64,000 nt of DNA from contig NC_092675.1 of assembly GCF_964355755.1 (NCBI RefSeq), forward strand, positions 28,544,912-28,608,911. Direction: 5' to 3'. The stretch comes from Antedon mediterranea. Taxonomy: Eukaryota > Echinodermata > Crinoidea > Comatulida > Antedonidae. The position numbers and the translations under genes are program-made. The notes beneath the pieces are model-generated. The model was given only the letters and a program-made list of their open reading frames with translations, was not told the DNA's origin and did no database searches. Shown piece by piece: positions 1 to 13,900 of this stretch (positions are counted from its first letter, which is position 1; every line of letters starts with the position of its first letter).

Positions 1-1374
1 ATAATTGCCATACCGTTAGTGACTTCCAATCTAATATAGATAAGTACGCAGAATTTGTATGGTCTATAATATTTCACTGTTTCACAAAAGTTTTCTTCTA
101 ACCTAAAATATTTATAGTTGGCATTACAAAATTAAATTTTCATAAAACGACTGTTATTTGTACCATGTATTAACTACTGTACCAGAGTCAGGTACAAGGT
201 TTAATTTTAGGGAGGGATTCAAAGTATAGCATGGGGTGAGCTTCGGGCCTGAAAATCAGCAATGACTATTAATTGTGATTTCCAGGCTTAAACGGTTATA
301 ATTCCAGTTAACCAATCAGCTATAATTATTCAAATTTTTAACAGATTTTTGTTAGATTAGGGTCTGTTAGTGTTACACCCACTATGGACCCACCACTGAT
401 ACTTCTTAATAAACATTCAACCCAGTACTGTCTTTTCTTACCACTTTCATAGCTATAACTTTGCATATCTTAAATATACAGATATATATCAACATACTCA
501 TCTATTATAATAAATCATGCCCTAAGTTATTTTAGTAATCTTATACAATTAAACATGTAATTTTTGTAATGTTGGGTAAATTATTTTAATAAACACATCA
601 CTGAATAACATAGTGGTGTACAAATTTGTATGATCAATTTGATCATATTTCAAGTTATATTCTCTTATTAAAAACAAAATTTGAAAAACATTATTTTGAT
701 ATAAAACAATGAGCACAGTTTAAGCACACTTTTCTATATAATATTAATATATGGTAAACATTTGTAAATATGAATGCTTGGTTCGAATCTTATTAAAGTC
801 TATCTTTTTCTTTCTTTTATGAAACAACATGAGGTGATACTGTTTTTATATGTCTACAAACTTAGTTGGAAATTGAGTTGAAAACTGAAGCTAGTTAATT
901 TAAAACGCAATCCTCTAAAGTCATCATTTTCATAAAATCTATATTTACCATATTTGGGGACAGGGTATACTCTAATTGAATTGACACATTCTAGTTATAG
1001 TGTACAGAATTCACTACCAATATCTTGCTAAAGCTTCTTGCTATCTCTAAAGCTCTGTTTACACTATCAGTGCTATATTTGAGTCCAAATATGGTAGTGA
1101 TATTCCCAAATATAGTAGTGGTATGACATCATGTCCATATATGGGCACATCACATATTTTTATCACATCAAGTTTGATAGTGTGGACAGAGCTTTAGGGT
1201 TTGTCAACGACACAATCACAGTGGCATTGAATATCATACACACATTCAACACTGACCTTACATAAATATTTGTATATAGATTTCATTTATACTATATACT
1301 ACAACAAGGTTCTATATTCCCTGCACTTGGGTAGTACAACTATTACTATACTACTATTATATAACACTGTGTAA
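1..1374. other. Downstream flank of GAK, no gene recognised
   Basis: AT-rich DNA with no coding exon that I can support on either strand. It should contain the GAK 3' UTR, which would run toward lower coordinates from 1374, but I see no convincing polyadenylation signal. One copy of a short inverted-repeat MITE lies at 1048-1197. Confidence 0.5.
1048..1197. mobile_element. Short MITE, family 1, copy 1
   Basis: The ends are inverted copies of AAAGCTCTGTNNACACTATC. The interior has CAAATATGGTAGTGAT and GGGCACATCACAT motifs. Related copies lie at 1571-1650 (partial), 3702-3847, 7521-7649 and 10899-11054. There is no coding capacity, so it must have been moved by a transposase encoded elsewhere. 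Confidence 0.7.
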
Positions 1375-1998
1375 TTAGTAGAGTGCCTTTTGTCCACTCT
1401 TTTCAAACTCCGCCCATGCATCATTTAACTCTAAGAATATAAGTTTAGCGATCTCTTCGTTTGGTGTCCCTACTTGCTTGTCAGGATGTGCGGTAAGAAC
1501 AGCTTTACGGTAAAATTTCTTAACCTACAAAAAAATAAGAATGTATTACTTATTTAATAAAACAATTGTATAAAGCTCTGTCGACACTATGAAACTTTAT
1601 GTGACAAAAAAAGTGATGGACATGACGATGATGACCAAAAATAAATTTTTAAGAATACCACTAGCACAATGTATTAGCATACAAGATATCTTTCCAATAC
1701 AAGATTAGTTTGTTTGCCCCGTATCTGTCCGTAAGCAGTTTACTTCCTAAGTTACAGTCTTCAGAGGGCAGCATACTGTAGGGAGGTCATGTGTCCAGAC
1801 AATCATATGTTTAAATTGCTGGGATATCTGCCTCCCAAATCGTATATAAAAAGGAACCTTTTAACTTACACTTTCAGGAGTGACAAGCTGGTGCATGCCA
1901 ACAGGCTTCCATCTTGCTTCGCCATCCCATAATACATCATGCATGCTGCAAATAAGTGCTCTCACATTCCTTTCCTTACCAGCAATCCATTCCCTAAT
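1375..1998 (-). CDS. GAK: GAK exons 21-22: auxilin-type J domain
   Basis: Exon 21 starts [19 protein letters not shown] and continues through [14 protein letters not shown], the auxilin-specific helix preceding the J helices. Exon 22 begins [10 protein letters not shown] and carries the HPD tripeptide (residues 1293-1295) that stimulates Hsc70 ATPase, then the last helix ([15 protein letters not shown]) and a stop at 1375-1377. The J domain ends the protein, as in all auxilins. I could not fix the polyadenylation site downstream of the stop. Confidence 0.95.
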
Positions 1999-4900
1999 CT
2001 GAAATATTAAAACAGTACATTTTGTATTAATAATATTTATCCGGCAAGTTAAAAAGTATATGATTTCCCAGGAGCAGTAATAAGTATGAACCAGAGAGGT
2101 GTAATAAGCCGAAGGGTAGAGGATGAGGAACCAACAAGATGTGTTCAAAAACATTATTTAATATAAAAAATAATAATCTAATATAATACATTAGGACTAC
2201 ATAAATTACAACACATATTCTTGTCAAAGCACAGTGAAGTTGTATATATTGTTAATTGCAATGGAATGAATAATTTCTTCGCAATCTAGTATTTTTTGTA
2301 TACGAGGACTATATAGAATGCGTTCGCGTTTATATGCTTAACACGCTGCGTTGCGTATCGTTTTCACGCAGACAGGCTCAATACAGTATATTACTACCTT
2401 AACTTGGTCAGGTCCAAGGTCCTCTAACAACGTATCTTTCCTCATTGAGTTGATTGTACGAGGTCCTTCGTTCTTATTGGACGCAGTAAAGCCTTGACCT
2501 GAGAGTAAATCACCAAAATCTGCTCTCTTAGCACCAGGTACACCAGCTAAGAAATGAAGTAATATTAATCAAATTATATATTTTTAAAATTTATACATTA
2601 AATCAAACGTTTCCATTATTATAATAATGTATTTTTGCATACAGCTTTACCACATTGAAACACCGGTTCTCGTCAAATCACCAAAGTTAAGCAACGTTGG
2701 GCCTGGTTAGAGCTTGGGATGGAAAACCATCTGAGAATATCGGGTTCTGTTGGTGCTGCAGTCCCATTAGGCATTTGAAATCAGAATTGCTGACTCTTTG
2801 CCCTTGCATCTAGTATGCGCCTCAGGCGTATTGGCTCAAGGCTTTTCCTCTGATCAAGGTGGGTACTGGATGAAAGAAGCCCTTGATCAATGATAGGACC
2901 AACCAAGGTGCTTTAAACTAATTGCCATAGATATAGCTAGATATTTGTATAAAAAACACCAATGATAGACACTTCTTAAGTTAACCAATTTGGTCAAACT
3001 ATTCCTTCATTACCTGCTGGGAAGTTACCCCTTGGTCCTCTTTCATCTCTACTTCCAAACACACTGGCACCAGCATACCCACTCGCAAAGTAATTCGGTG
3101 ATGTTTTAGATTGTGGTTGCTGAGTGGCTGGTTGAGTTTTCTTTGGTGAAGGTCGACTATATGATGGTTGAGGGTGGGCTTGATGTACCGGAGAAGACTT
3201 GGCTTGCCATGTTCCAAATGACTGGCTTTTGTTGCTACCTGCATTAGGAAGATTGCTACCAATGCTTCCTAAAGGTTAAAACAAATGTAAAAGAATATCA
3301 CTAGCAAAATGTATTAGTGCTGTATGTAACAAACATACATTTGTTAATGCTTTAAAGCAATGACGGTACAAAAATAAGTTCGTCATTCCTATACAAGATT
3401 AGTTTTGTTTGCCCCGTATCTGTCCGTAAGCAGTTAACTTCCTAAGTTACGGTCTTCAGAGGGCAGCATACTGTAGGGAGGTCATGTGTCCAGACAATCA
3501 TATGTTTATATTGCTGGGATATCTGCCTCCCAAATAAAAAACACAAATTACTGGAAAATATTTAAAAAGTTAAATTAGTAGAGGTGAATCAAAGCAAATG
3601 ATGCCTAAAGGAAAGAATAATGGAATTAAATCATCCAATTACTGATATTTGTCTCAACAACTTTAAAATGTTTCTGAAGACTGGAAAGAAACCGTATGGA
3701 ATGTGATGTGCCCATAACGGACATGATGATGTCATATCACTGCCATATTTAGGCATATCACTACCATATTTAAGCATATCACTACCATTTGGGCACATAA
3801 AACTTTTTTTTGTCAAACTATAGTTTGATAGTGTAGACAGAGCTTTACTTACCAAAGTTAGAGAATGGATCAGCAGCTGAAGGGGGTGGTTGTGGGCTTT
3901 GTCTCCTTGCTGAGTTCATATTTGAGGGTTGATGTGAACTAGTAGGTGCTGTCCTAGGACCATTCACATCCCACCCTTCCATCAGATTAGGTCCACTATT
4001 GCTTTGCTAAAAGAAGACAATGTGTTAGTAAACAGTGGTATGTAATGCTAAGTGAAAAATAAAATTTACTTTCACTTAGAAATGTATTATACTCTTTGAT
4101 AAAGATTCTGCTTATATCTTTAATCAATAGAAAAACATACAATACAGGTTTTAAAAGTTGTATAAATCTAAAATATTGGTAACAGGGATTCCCCTCTAGA
4201 ATAGTTTGCAGTATTATATAACTGGGTACACGGTAGTTATGTAAGTAACCAGAGTTGTTTGTTTTATTCGTTTGCCAAAAACATTTTAATACAAAGTAAG
4301 ACAAATAATTGAAAGATATAAATATATAACTAGTAATACAGTGTGTGGTAGGTCACCAAAATAAGATTGCAAAGTTTAAGTCATGGCTACCACTTAAAAA
4401 ATAAAGGAAAAAAAAGTTAAAGATATGTTTTTTTAGATAGATATTTTGCCATGCAAATACCTTTTTCCTCTTTTCCTATGAGAGTATTACGCAAACTTGT
4501 CTTTTTATAAGTTATAGTTAATCATAGTAAATGATGGAAAAAATGAAAATAAGTTAACATACCTTTTTAATAATTGCAGGCTTATCCTGAAATCCAGAAA
4601 AATCTGTAAATAGGTCATTACTGCTATGTGCTTGGCGCGTCAAAGTAGTACCATTACTCTGTGACCCAAATGGATCAAACATCATGTCATCAGTAACTGT
4701 CTTTTGTTCTACATTAATCGCTGGTGGGTGTGGAGAAGGAGCTCTTGCAGGGACGCTCGCTGCAAAGGGATCAAAGAGGTCACTAGCAGGTGGCTGAGTG
4801 TGTGTCTCTTTTACGTGAGCTTGTGCCGTGTGTTGTGGAGTGTTTGATTGCGATGACGTCGTTTGTTGTTGACTTAAGCCTGCAAATCCACCTCCAAGAA

Positions 4901-7900
4901 GATCAGCCTCTTGCGCTTGCCCCATTCCAGGATTGGCAAGTAGATCACCCTCTTGCGCTTGCCCTGATCCCATACCAGGATTTGCAAGCAGATCAAAATT
5001 ACTAGCCTCTGGTGGACCGGTATCAAAAAGATTCACATCATTTAATTGTTCTTGACTGTCAGTTGTTGTACTCTGTGACTTAGACCCACCCATGTTAAGA
5101 AGATCAACGATCTCTGGGGACTGCGACTGACTGGAATGTGTTGGAGAAAAGCTAGCTTCGAAAAAATTAGCATCATTTGTTTTTGCTTGCATATTTTCCT
5201 TAGAGAAATCAGCCTCAAATAACACACCATTCTTTGACGGTTCGGAATCGATGGTATGATGCACTTTAGCCCGCTCAAGGTGGAAAGAACCGAAGTCATC
5301 TCCATCATCGTCTGACTCCTCTAATAATTGTTCTCTTTGCTCTGGGTCTGGTTCATGTTTATTGTCTACCTCCTGCCATGATAGTGTTGTAAAGAATTGT
5401 GAATTAGATGATTGTTCATCGTTTACTTTATTTTCTTCCTTCGGTGCAACCATATTCTCTGTTCGTTCTGCTGCCTTTTTCTGCTTTCGTTGCGGCGTGG
5501 ATTTCTCCTTCCTATCTAAATGTTCTGTCCAAAAAAAATGAGAGTTCTAATATTGAAAATGATTGTTAAAGATGTATTGCCCTTAACTTGAAGAAGTTAG
5601 TCACTGCCATAACATAAATGATTTAACATATATTAACTTTTTTTTTTTACTATTTTTGCTTTAAACAGTTTTTAGGTAAATAATTTTGTTTTTAATTCAA
5701 TTTTCGGTCAAAGTAAATTACTATTATGTAACATTCAAATGTTTACAAACTATTTTTTCTGGGCGAAAATATATCTTTATGGATTTGTTTTGGAATACAA
5801 GGATTGTAAATAGCTTAATATTTGATAATTATATTCCATAATTACTTACTAAATTGGCTAAAAGTTTGTTTTTGTTCCTCTGGTCCACTAAAGCAATACT
5901 TTGGATTGATGCGCTGGGTGTCAAAGTTCACCCAGGGCAGTGTTTGATCTACAGCTTCATCGTTGTTTGTTACCTCCACATGAACGGAGGCTTGGAAGTT
6001 ATCACCAAACTTATCCGGTTGTTCAATGCAGTCTAGATCATACCTGAAAGATAAAATGTTAACAATATTTGTGAAAATTATATAATAAAGATTAAATCAA
6101 TCCAAGTCTACACAAAGATAAATATTGACATTACAGAATCTAAAATTAGTACTGTATATACATTTTTTATACCCCTTTCATTCAATCTTTTATTTCGGTC
6201 CATAGAAAGTAAAATCTTGAATAATTTATTATTGTTTTCATACACGTATATACGCGAACCCAAAGAAATCTTGGAAAACAAGAAGCATAGTTGCGCACTA
6301 TTTGATTACTCTGATTGGTCACTTTAATACACACGTGCGCAGTAACAACTCGGGACATCACAGAACAAAAAAAAGGCCTGTCATTTGTGTGTTTTTCTTC
6401 CAAGATTTCCCAGAGATCCCTTGTGAAACATCCCGAGATTTTCCACAAAATTGTCTTCACAATATGCAAACCTGGTTATAACTTGTTATTTTTTTTGCAG
6501 GTGTGAAAAGGGTGTAAGTTAAACTTGTTTTTTTTTCTACAGTATTTAATTTTGACTTTGTAATTTAAATGATGTTAAATAAGTTCATGTAATCAGACCT
6601 CTACATTTTACTAAAATTTTTAAAAATATGTTTGATATAAACTTACCTATCAAAGCTAATTTCTCTTTCGTTTGGCTTGATGAACCCAGTGTGGAACTGG
6701 AATTGACACATCTTCAGAGCCGTTACCTAAAAACACAATAACAATCAGAATAATTTTATATAAAAGTATGTAGAAAAATAATTAGAACATCATCAATTTG
6801 TCCAATTGAATTGGTTAAATTGAATGTCCAATTATAAAGATTTTTTGCGGATTTATTTTCTGTTATTTGTTGATTTTAAATATTGTATCTTGGTCTGTTT
6901 AAATAACATTATAATATATTATATTTTTAATATTTTATATATTATTCATCAATATTTACTATTTACAAGTACAATTTACGTATCGACAATAAATTTCAGC
7001 ATCTTGATGTACCTCCTTTTAGACTGAAAATTTCCGAATATTTTATTTCTGTTTCAGGACCGCGAATCTGGAATGATCTTGATGACAAACTAAAGCATTT
7101 TAAATCTCTTAATACTTTTCGTAAAAATTTTTAAAAATATCTTATTTCTTTATACTAATTTTAATATTATTATGATTGTAGTACACTGAAAGTATCTATT
7201 TTTATTTCATCGTTTTTATTTATTATTTTATGTAGTAAATTGTATTAGTTTAAATGTATGTGTATTGTTTCTGGGGTCTTTCTCGAGACAAGAAACTTGA
7301 TTTCTTCTACAGAAGACCCCAAATGATGGCTTATTACTAGTTTTCATTTATGTACACATCTATATATTATACTGTATAATGCCATTGTTGAACAAATAAA
7401 TGTTTTTTGAACTTGAACTTGAACTATATTTATTTTAATGTTATTTCCATGTTATCATTGGAAGAATAAAATTGAATATTGAGATTGATAATAAAAATAT
7501 GATTTAAATGTTGTCTAAATTGCTGTCTACACTATAAACTAGTTTGACAAAAAAGTGTGATGTGCCTAAATATGGTAGTGATCATGTCCATATATGGAGA
7601 CATCACATTTTTTTGTCACATAAAGTTTGATAGTGTACACAGAGCTTTACTTACTTTGCCCTGCATCTTGCCTCCAAACGTTGATCTAGCATGGTACACT
7701 ACTATCATAATATCACCAGCAACCTCTAACTTAATAGGGATTTCCACCTGACAGTCACTCACCCGGAAACCCTGCATTTTCTCATATTCCTGCGATGTTG
7801 TCAGAATCCTATCTTCACCGTGAAATACTTCTATAAATGGACGGCATCCGGTCCTGAAATGGATAATACACTATTAAAGTAATTCTCCATTAAGTGTCGG

Positions 7901-10900
7901 ATTGGTTCTTGGCGACACATTTCTTGTGTTTGTTTAGTATGCACTCCACAAAGAGGTAAAGTCATATGTTGATATATTCAGCTAAGTAAATTAGATTACT
8001 GTATTGTACTTTAGTAGTATAGTATTCACTCAATACTGTGCCACACTCATATTTAAATGCATGAGACAAAACAATAGCTTAGTTATTATCCAATAAAATT
8101 TGGCACCACCCAAGGTTCACATACTCTATACCATCAATATAGGCCCCTCCCCATGTTTTAAATATTACTTTATTATTTGTAATTACAAAGAGTATAAACA
8201 ATGTGCTACCCTCTCACATTTGAATGCATAGGACAAAACAATATTATCTTAGCCAATCAAAATTGACCCCACCCTAGGTTCACATACTGTATGGCAATCA
8301 ATATAAGCCCCTCCCATGCTTTAAATATTACTTTATCATTTGAAATACAAAGAACTAGACAATGATGACACCCACATGACCTTTGAGATGTACATAGATT
8401 TATACAATGATTAGTTGTCTATCATAGATATGGGCAAGAAACATTCATTATTATTTTATTATTTGATTTAATAGTGTGTAGGGGGCAGTTCACTTGAATC
8501 TACCTATTTTCCAACACTTTCCAAAAGTTGCTTTTTATATTGAAATTTAATATTATTGTATTTATTTTAATAGTGTATTAGAAAATGAAGTTGAAAATTG
8601 GAAGTATAGTTAGCCTACCTTTGTTTGTTATATAGAGGTACAGGGGTCAAGACCACCTTCTTTAATCGTACTGTATGAGGGTTTGGCATCACTGGTTCGT
8701 CCGCTAACATAGAACATACATATTCCATGTACCTACAAAAAAAGAAACAATTCTTATCTAGATATTCATACACGTTTATGAGGTACTAAATTATCATTTT
8801 ATTTCTAGAGCTTGGTTCACACTAGAAATGCAACACAAGGACATATTGCAAGCGAGTTGAGCAATCAGAAGCGGCAGTTCAAATAATCTATCACTTGTGA
8901 TTGGTCAAATCATGTATGTTGCGCATACATCTTACTTTGCGTCGTAGTGAGGACTTTGCTTAAGAGTATTGTATACCTTTTTTGTGATGGTGTTACCGCT
9001 GGTGGACCTCTCTTAACTTGGAACATGTACAGACTAGCATCAATAGAACGAAACATCCGACAAAATGCAAAGAATGATGCAATGACAGTCGCTGAGCTGG
9101 CTTTGCCATCCTATAAACAAAGAGCCATGTTATATAGATAATTAATCTATGTTAGCTAAGTCTAACCATCAAGTTAGTCATTGATGAAAGTAAGTCATTC
9201 ATGGCTTTCTCTGTAAGTTATAACACGAGATGCCTTTAAGGCCCATTTATACGATCAATGATATATAGATAAGCATGCATTTTTCTTACATAAAACAAAA
9301 GAAATTAGAAAGGTTTTCCTTCTTCTTTGATAAAACTAATATTTTTTTTAACTCAATCAAATGACGTCATGATTAATAAAATCGTATTGTCATGATATTA
9401 GTGCTGTTATCAATCATGACGTCATTTGATTGGACATGTGAAAATATAATTTTCATCAAAGGAAGCCTAGGTGGGATCCTATAGACATAGGATGAAAACT
9501 TGCTAGATTTCTTTGTTTTATGTATGAAAAATGCATATTTATCTATATATAGTTATTGCCCTAGTGTAAATTGGCCCTTATCCTTTATTTTTATATTGAA
9601 CATAAAGTTTATATTTAAGATTGTAAATAGCATGGAATTTGACCCTTGACCTTTGATTATTATATTATAAGGTAATATGTAAATTATTTCTAGTCATTCT
9701 CCGTAAACGGGAAAATGGCAACTTTATCGTCCTCAAAAAGTTAAGACGACAAAATTTCACGCTAATCTCCACCCACTTTATTAAAGCACATGCATAAATT
9801 ATTTATGAACACTGTCCTGTGGCTTCCCATCTTGTTTCGTAAAGTCCCTAATACCTATAGGACTTTATTGACTGACATACCTGACAATGAATAGTACATA
9901 TGTTGCTAGGATCTTTCTGAAGCCAAAGGTACATATTCCTACAAATAGTGTACAACAGAGCTAAAGTTGGTGCTCTCTTCACTGGCCAACCACAGTCAGT
10001 AACCTGTAATCAAATTTGAAATGTTGTTTGCATGGTGAATAAACACTAGTAAAGTCAGGTTTCAGGTTTTCTAAATGTAAAGTATTAATGTTTCATTAAC
10101 AACTATCTTGGAAACACATGATGTTATTTACATTTTATTCTACTTTTATAACTTATTTAGTTTATTATAAAAGATTAACAGATAAATCAGTGTATCTCTG
10201 CATTTATTAAATTTAATCTAAATAATAATAAATACACATTAATATCAAACCTTATTATTTAACTTGACTGCATTATATTTCCTCTGTGTTAAATTAAACA
10301 CCATATATTTCCCAGGATGCCTTGAATCTAAGTACCCTCTAACATCATCAATATGGTTCTTGTACGTTGACTCTAAACCTTCTGCAGGATATGACATCAC
10401 AATGATGCGAGATGTCAAGTACGATATGTCCATATCACCTTTGGCATAACTAACAAAAACACAATAATATAATATGATAAACTTACTTCTTAGTTTATTT
10501 CATATACCTCCAAAAGCAAGTAAATCGCCAATTTGTCAACTGCATGATGGATTGGCTAAATTATGCTTATAAATTCTCATTTGCAGCTTAGGGAGTGGAG
10601 TAGAAACAGTCATGAGTTACTTAACTCTGGCACTAGGTCAGGATTGAACCCTGGCACTAGGTCAGGATTGAACCCTGGACCTTGGAATTGGAAGGAAAGC
10701 ATGTTAAACACCAAGTTACAGCTTCTCCACTATGTATATTTATATGTAAATACACAAAATTATTAGTAAAGACATCCTCCCCTGGCAATTGTTTGCAAAG
10801 TATTAAATATTATATTAACAGAGAGAGTGGTCATTTTTAAATTATAAATAAATAAATTTAACTAGAAGAATTGAGAAAGTAGTAGAAATAGTATGAGTAT

Positions 10901-13900
10901 TAACAACTTGTTTGACAAAAAAATGTGATGTGCACATACATGTATATGGGCATGATGATGTAATATCACTTCTATATTTAAGCATTTAACTACCATATTT
11001 GGGCACATCATACTTTTTTTGTCAAACAAGTTGTGTAGAGTAGACAGAGCTTTAGACTATGCATAAAGCAATGTAATGGTCAATACTATAAAACAAAATA
11101 ACAAACAATATAAAAACATAATGCAACCAATTAAGTAAGTCAACTATGTCAAATATAAAGGTATAAACTTAAAATACTTTATCCACATTAATAGTGGCAG
11201 ACAAATATTTACCTGGCTACAGTGTTCACCATCTTTGACGACGTATCCTTTAAATTACTAAATAACTTTCCAGCTCCTCCCTTCATTATTCCCAGGAACT
11301 TTCCACTATCTTGCTCACTAGCTGGAGGAGGGGATTGGGCTTCAGGTTCCCGTTTATATTGACTTCCAGATGAGATAGCATCGTCACTGAGGTCAACCGG
11401 CGTCTTTAAGACAACATTCCGTGCTGCTCCTACTTCTTGTATCCTAGCAACAACATCGCTGATGTTAGGACGCTTTCTAGGGTCAACTTGCAGCATCCCA
11501 CCTGTTAGTTAAACCATAGTGTATTACTTAACTCAACTAATATCTGACAGACATCTACTGGTCACTCAGTGTTTGGTTTTCGTAATGCATTTAAACAAAT
11601 TATTTTTGGTCTTGTCAAGTTTTCAGGGAGTTTTGTTTTTGAAAGGTCACATTTGAAACCAGTAGCCAAGATTTCAGGTCTTAAGAACTACTCTATACAG
11701 TAGAACCAATTAAAGGACACCTTCTGGATTCAACAAAGTGTCCCTTTATAGAGGTTTTTCTAAACTCAATGTTCCTCATGTTCACCGATCATCTGGTGAA
11801 CATTCATTTTCAAAGCTAGACCCAGACCTTTGGAATAACCTTTCAAGCACAATTCGTGACTCATCTTCAATTATAATTTTCAAAAAACTCTTGAAAACCC
11901 ATCTTTTCCCGAAATAATTATGTTCACCAGATGATCGGTCATTGTAAAGGCGCTATATCAATTGAAATGTTAAATGTTAAATGTTTTTCCTAAATAGGGG
12001 TGGGCCATAGTGTTTTACATATATTTGGTCCCCCTTCATTTCTCTAGAATGTTCTAATGTACCATTTTAAATTTAATATCAGTGACTTACGTAGCAAATC
12101 ATGTAAAACACAGAAATCACTATCTTCTTCAGGTAATGTAAAATTAGCATTGATAATACGAAGTTTAGCCGAGTCTTCAAATGGGTGTTGGCCATAACAC
12201 AGCAAGTATAGTATACAACCAAGAGCCTGTAACAGCAATAGATAATGTCAAGAATTCAGCATTATACCATGTCACTCTTCCCCAGAGAGGTGTTATAAGC
12301 CAAAGGCTAGAGGGCATACTCCAGACTGAAAAGTGATTCCAACAGGAGGGGGAACCAACTAGATGGCGGCCGTAAATGTATTAAAAAAAATTTCATTCAG
12401 CATTCATAAAAATGAGCATTTGCAGAATTACCGCACAGACTCAACAACTTTGTAGTCTAGTAACAGAATAAATAAATAAATGGCACACTATTGAAAGATT
12501 GCAGGTGAGTAGGGTACAGTATTCTCACAAATAACTATACATGGTTAATTGCATAATACAATATGTTACCCATATATCCATTGCTTCATTAATTGGATAA
12601 TTATTGTATGTGTCCAGCATTTCAGGAGGTCTGTACATTGGTGTGGTGAATTGCTGAAGCTGAAGAAACAAATATATCATTGAAACAATAAGTGATTAGG
12701 AATTCTGATAAAAGGCTACAAGTGGACAGTGTGGGACTCCATGGTCAAGTGGACAGTGTGGGACTCATAAAAGGCATAAAAAGGCAAGCTGTTTCAAAAC
12801 ATCTTGGGTGAGAACAATATCAGACAATATTGGCCTCACAAATCAAATTAAAGTGATTCAAGACATTTTATTGGTCAACTAAAATCAAAATTCATTTTTC
12901 TTGGCATAATTAAGACAATAAAACTACAAGAAAAATACATAAAAACGCTATAGGCAAATGTTAAAGTACTGTTAAAACGATTAAAAATGATTAAAATTCA
13001 AAACAAAAATTACAGTGGAGTTGCAGTTTGGTGGTTATAATGCTTGCCTACCAATGCTAGGGTGCTGAGTTCAAATCCAATCTGTCACCAAGGTTTTTTA
13101 TGACAACTTCTATCTTACAGTAATCTTTATGATAGTGAGATTAAAGGATATGGTCATACATTCATACAAGGTCCCTTTAAGAGCAATGTTAAATCTGAAA
13201 CAATTTATTTTACTTTGCAACATAGAGGGGTGGTATAGATATAAATGGTGATTCTTTTAATCAAAATGACTTACCTCATCTTCAAGTAAACTTCTCTTTA
13301 ATGAGCTCCACGATTCATCAGGTTGATACGTCTTTACTGTAGCACTTCCAAAATCACAAAGTTTAATAATTCCTTTACTACTTATCAATAGATTTTCCAC
13401 CTAAAATATGAACACAACAATAATTAAATAATATTGATAAATTAGTTTTGTTATGGATTCCTAAAAACAGTGCTACGAAATATACCTGCCACAGGGTTTT
13501 ATATTCTTTGTATATCAAATGTACAAACGCTATACATAATCATATCAAGTACAGCTCATCATGTTCAAGTTTTAACTGAGTATGTCGATATATACGACCT
13601 ATAACCTACTGTGCTTATTCATTTTCAATCATTGTGCTTAATATACGAGGACAATTTGATGTGCTTCTTCGCTTAATTCTTTGACACAGAATTCTATGTC
13701 CGCGCCATATTTACAAGGTCAATCGGGACAAAAATTTCCATCTAGGCCCTAGCACGGTGATGTGAAATTTACATCATCGTGCTAGCCTTCGCGCTTATGG
13801 ACATTTTTGTCCCGATCGAAGTCGCTTATATGCATAGGTCATGGTAAATCGAAGACTCTCTAATAAATAGTTAACATACCTTGAGATCCCTATGTACAAT

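Noticed and set aside
4554-5453. 299-aa minus-strand ORF as a separate gene
   Set aside because: It is the inside of GAK exon 17; the exon extends 5' of its Met to an acceptor at 5525 and joins exon 16 in phase.
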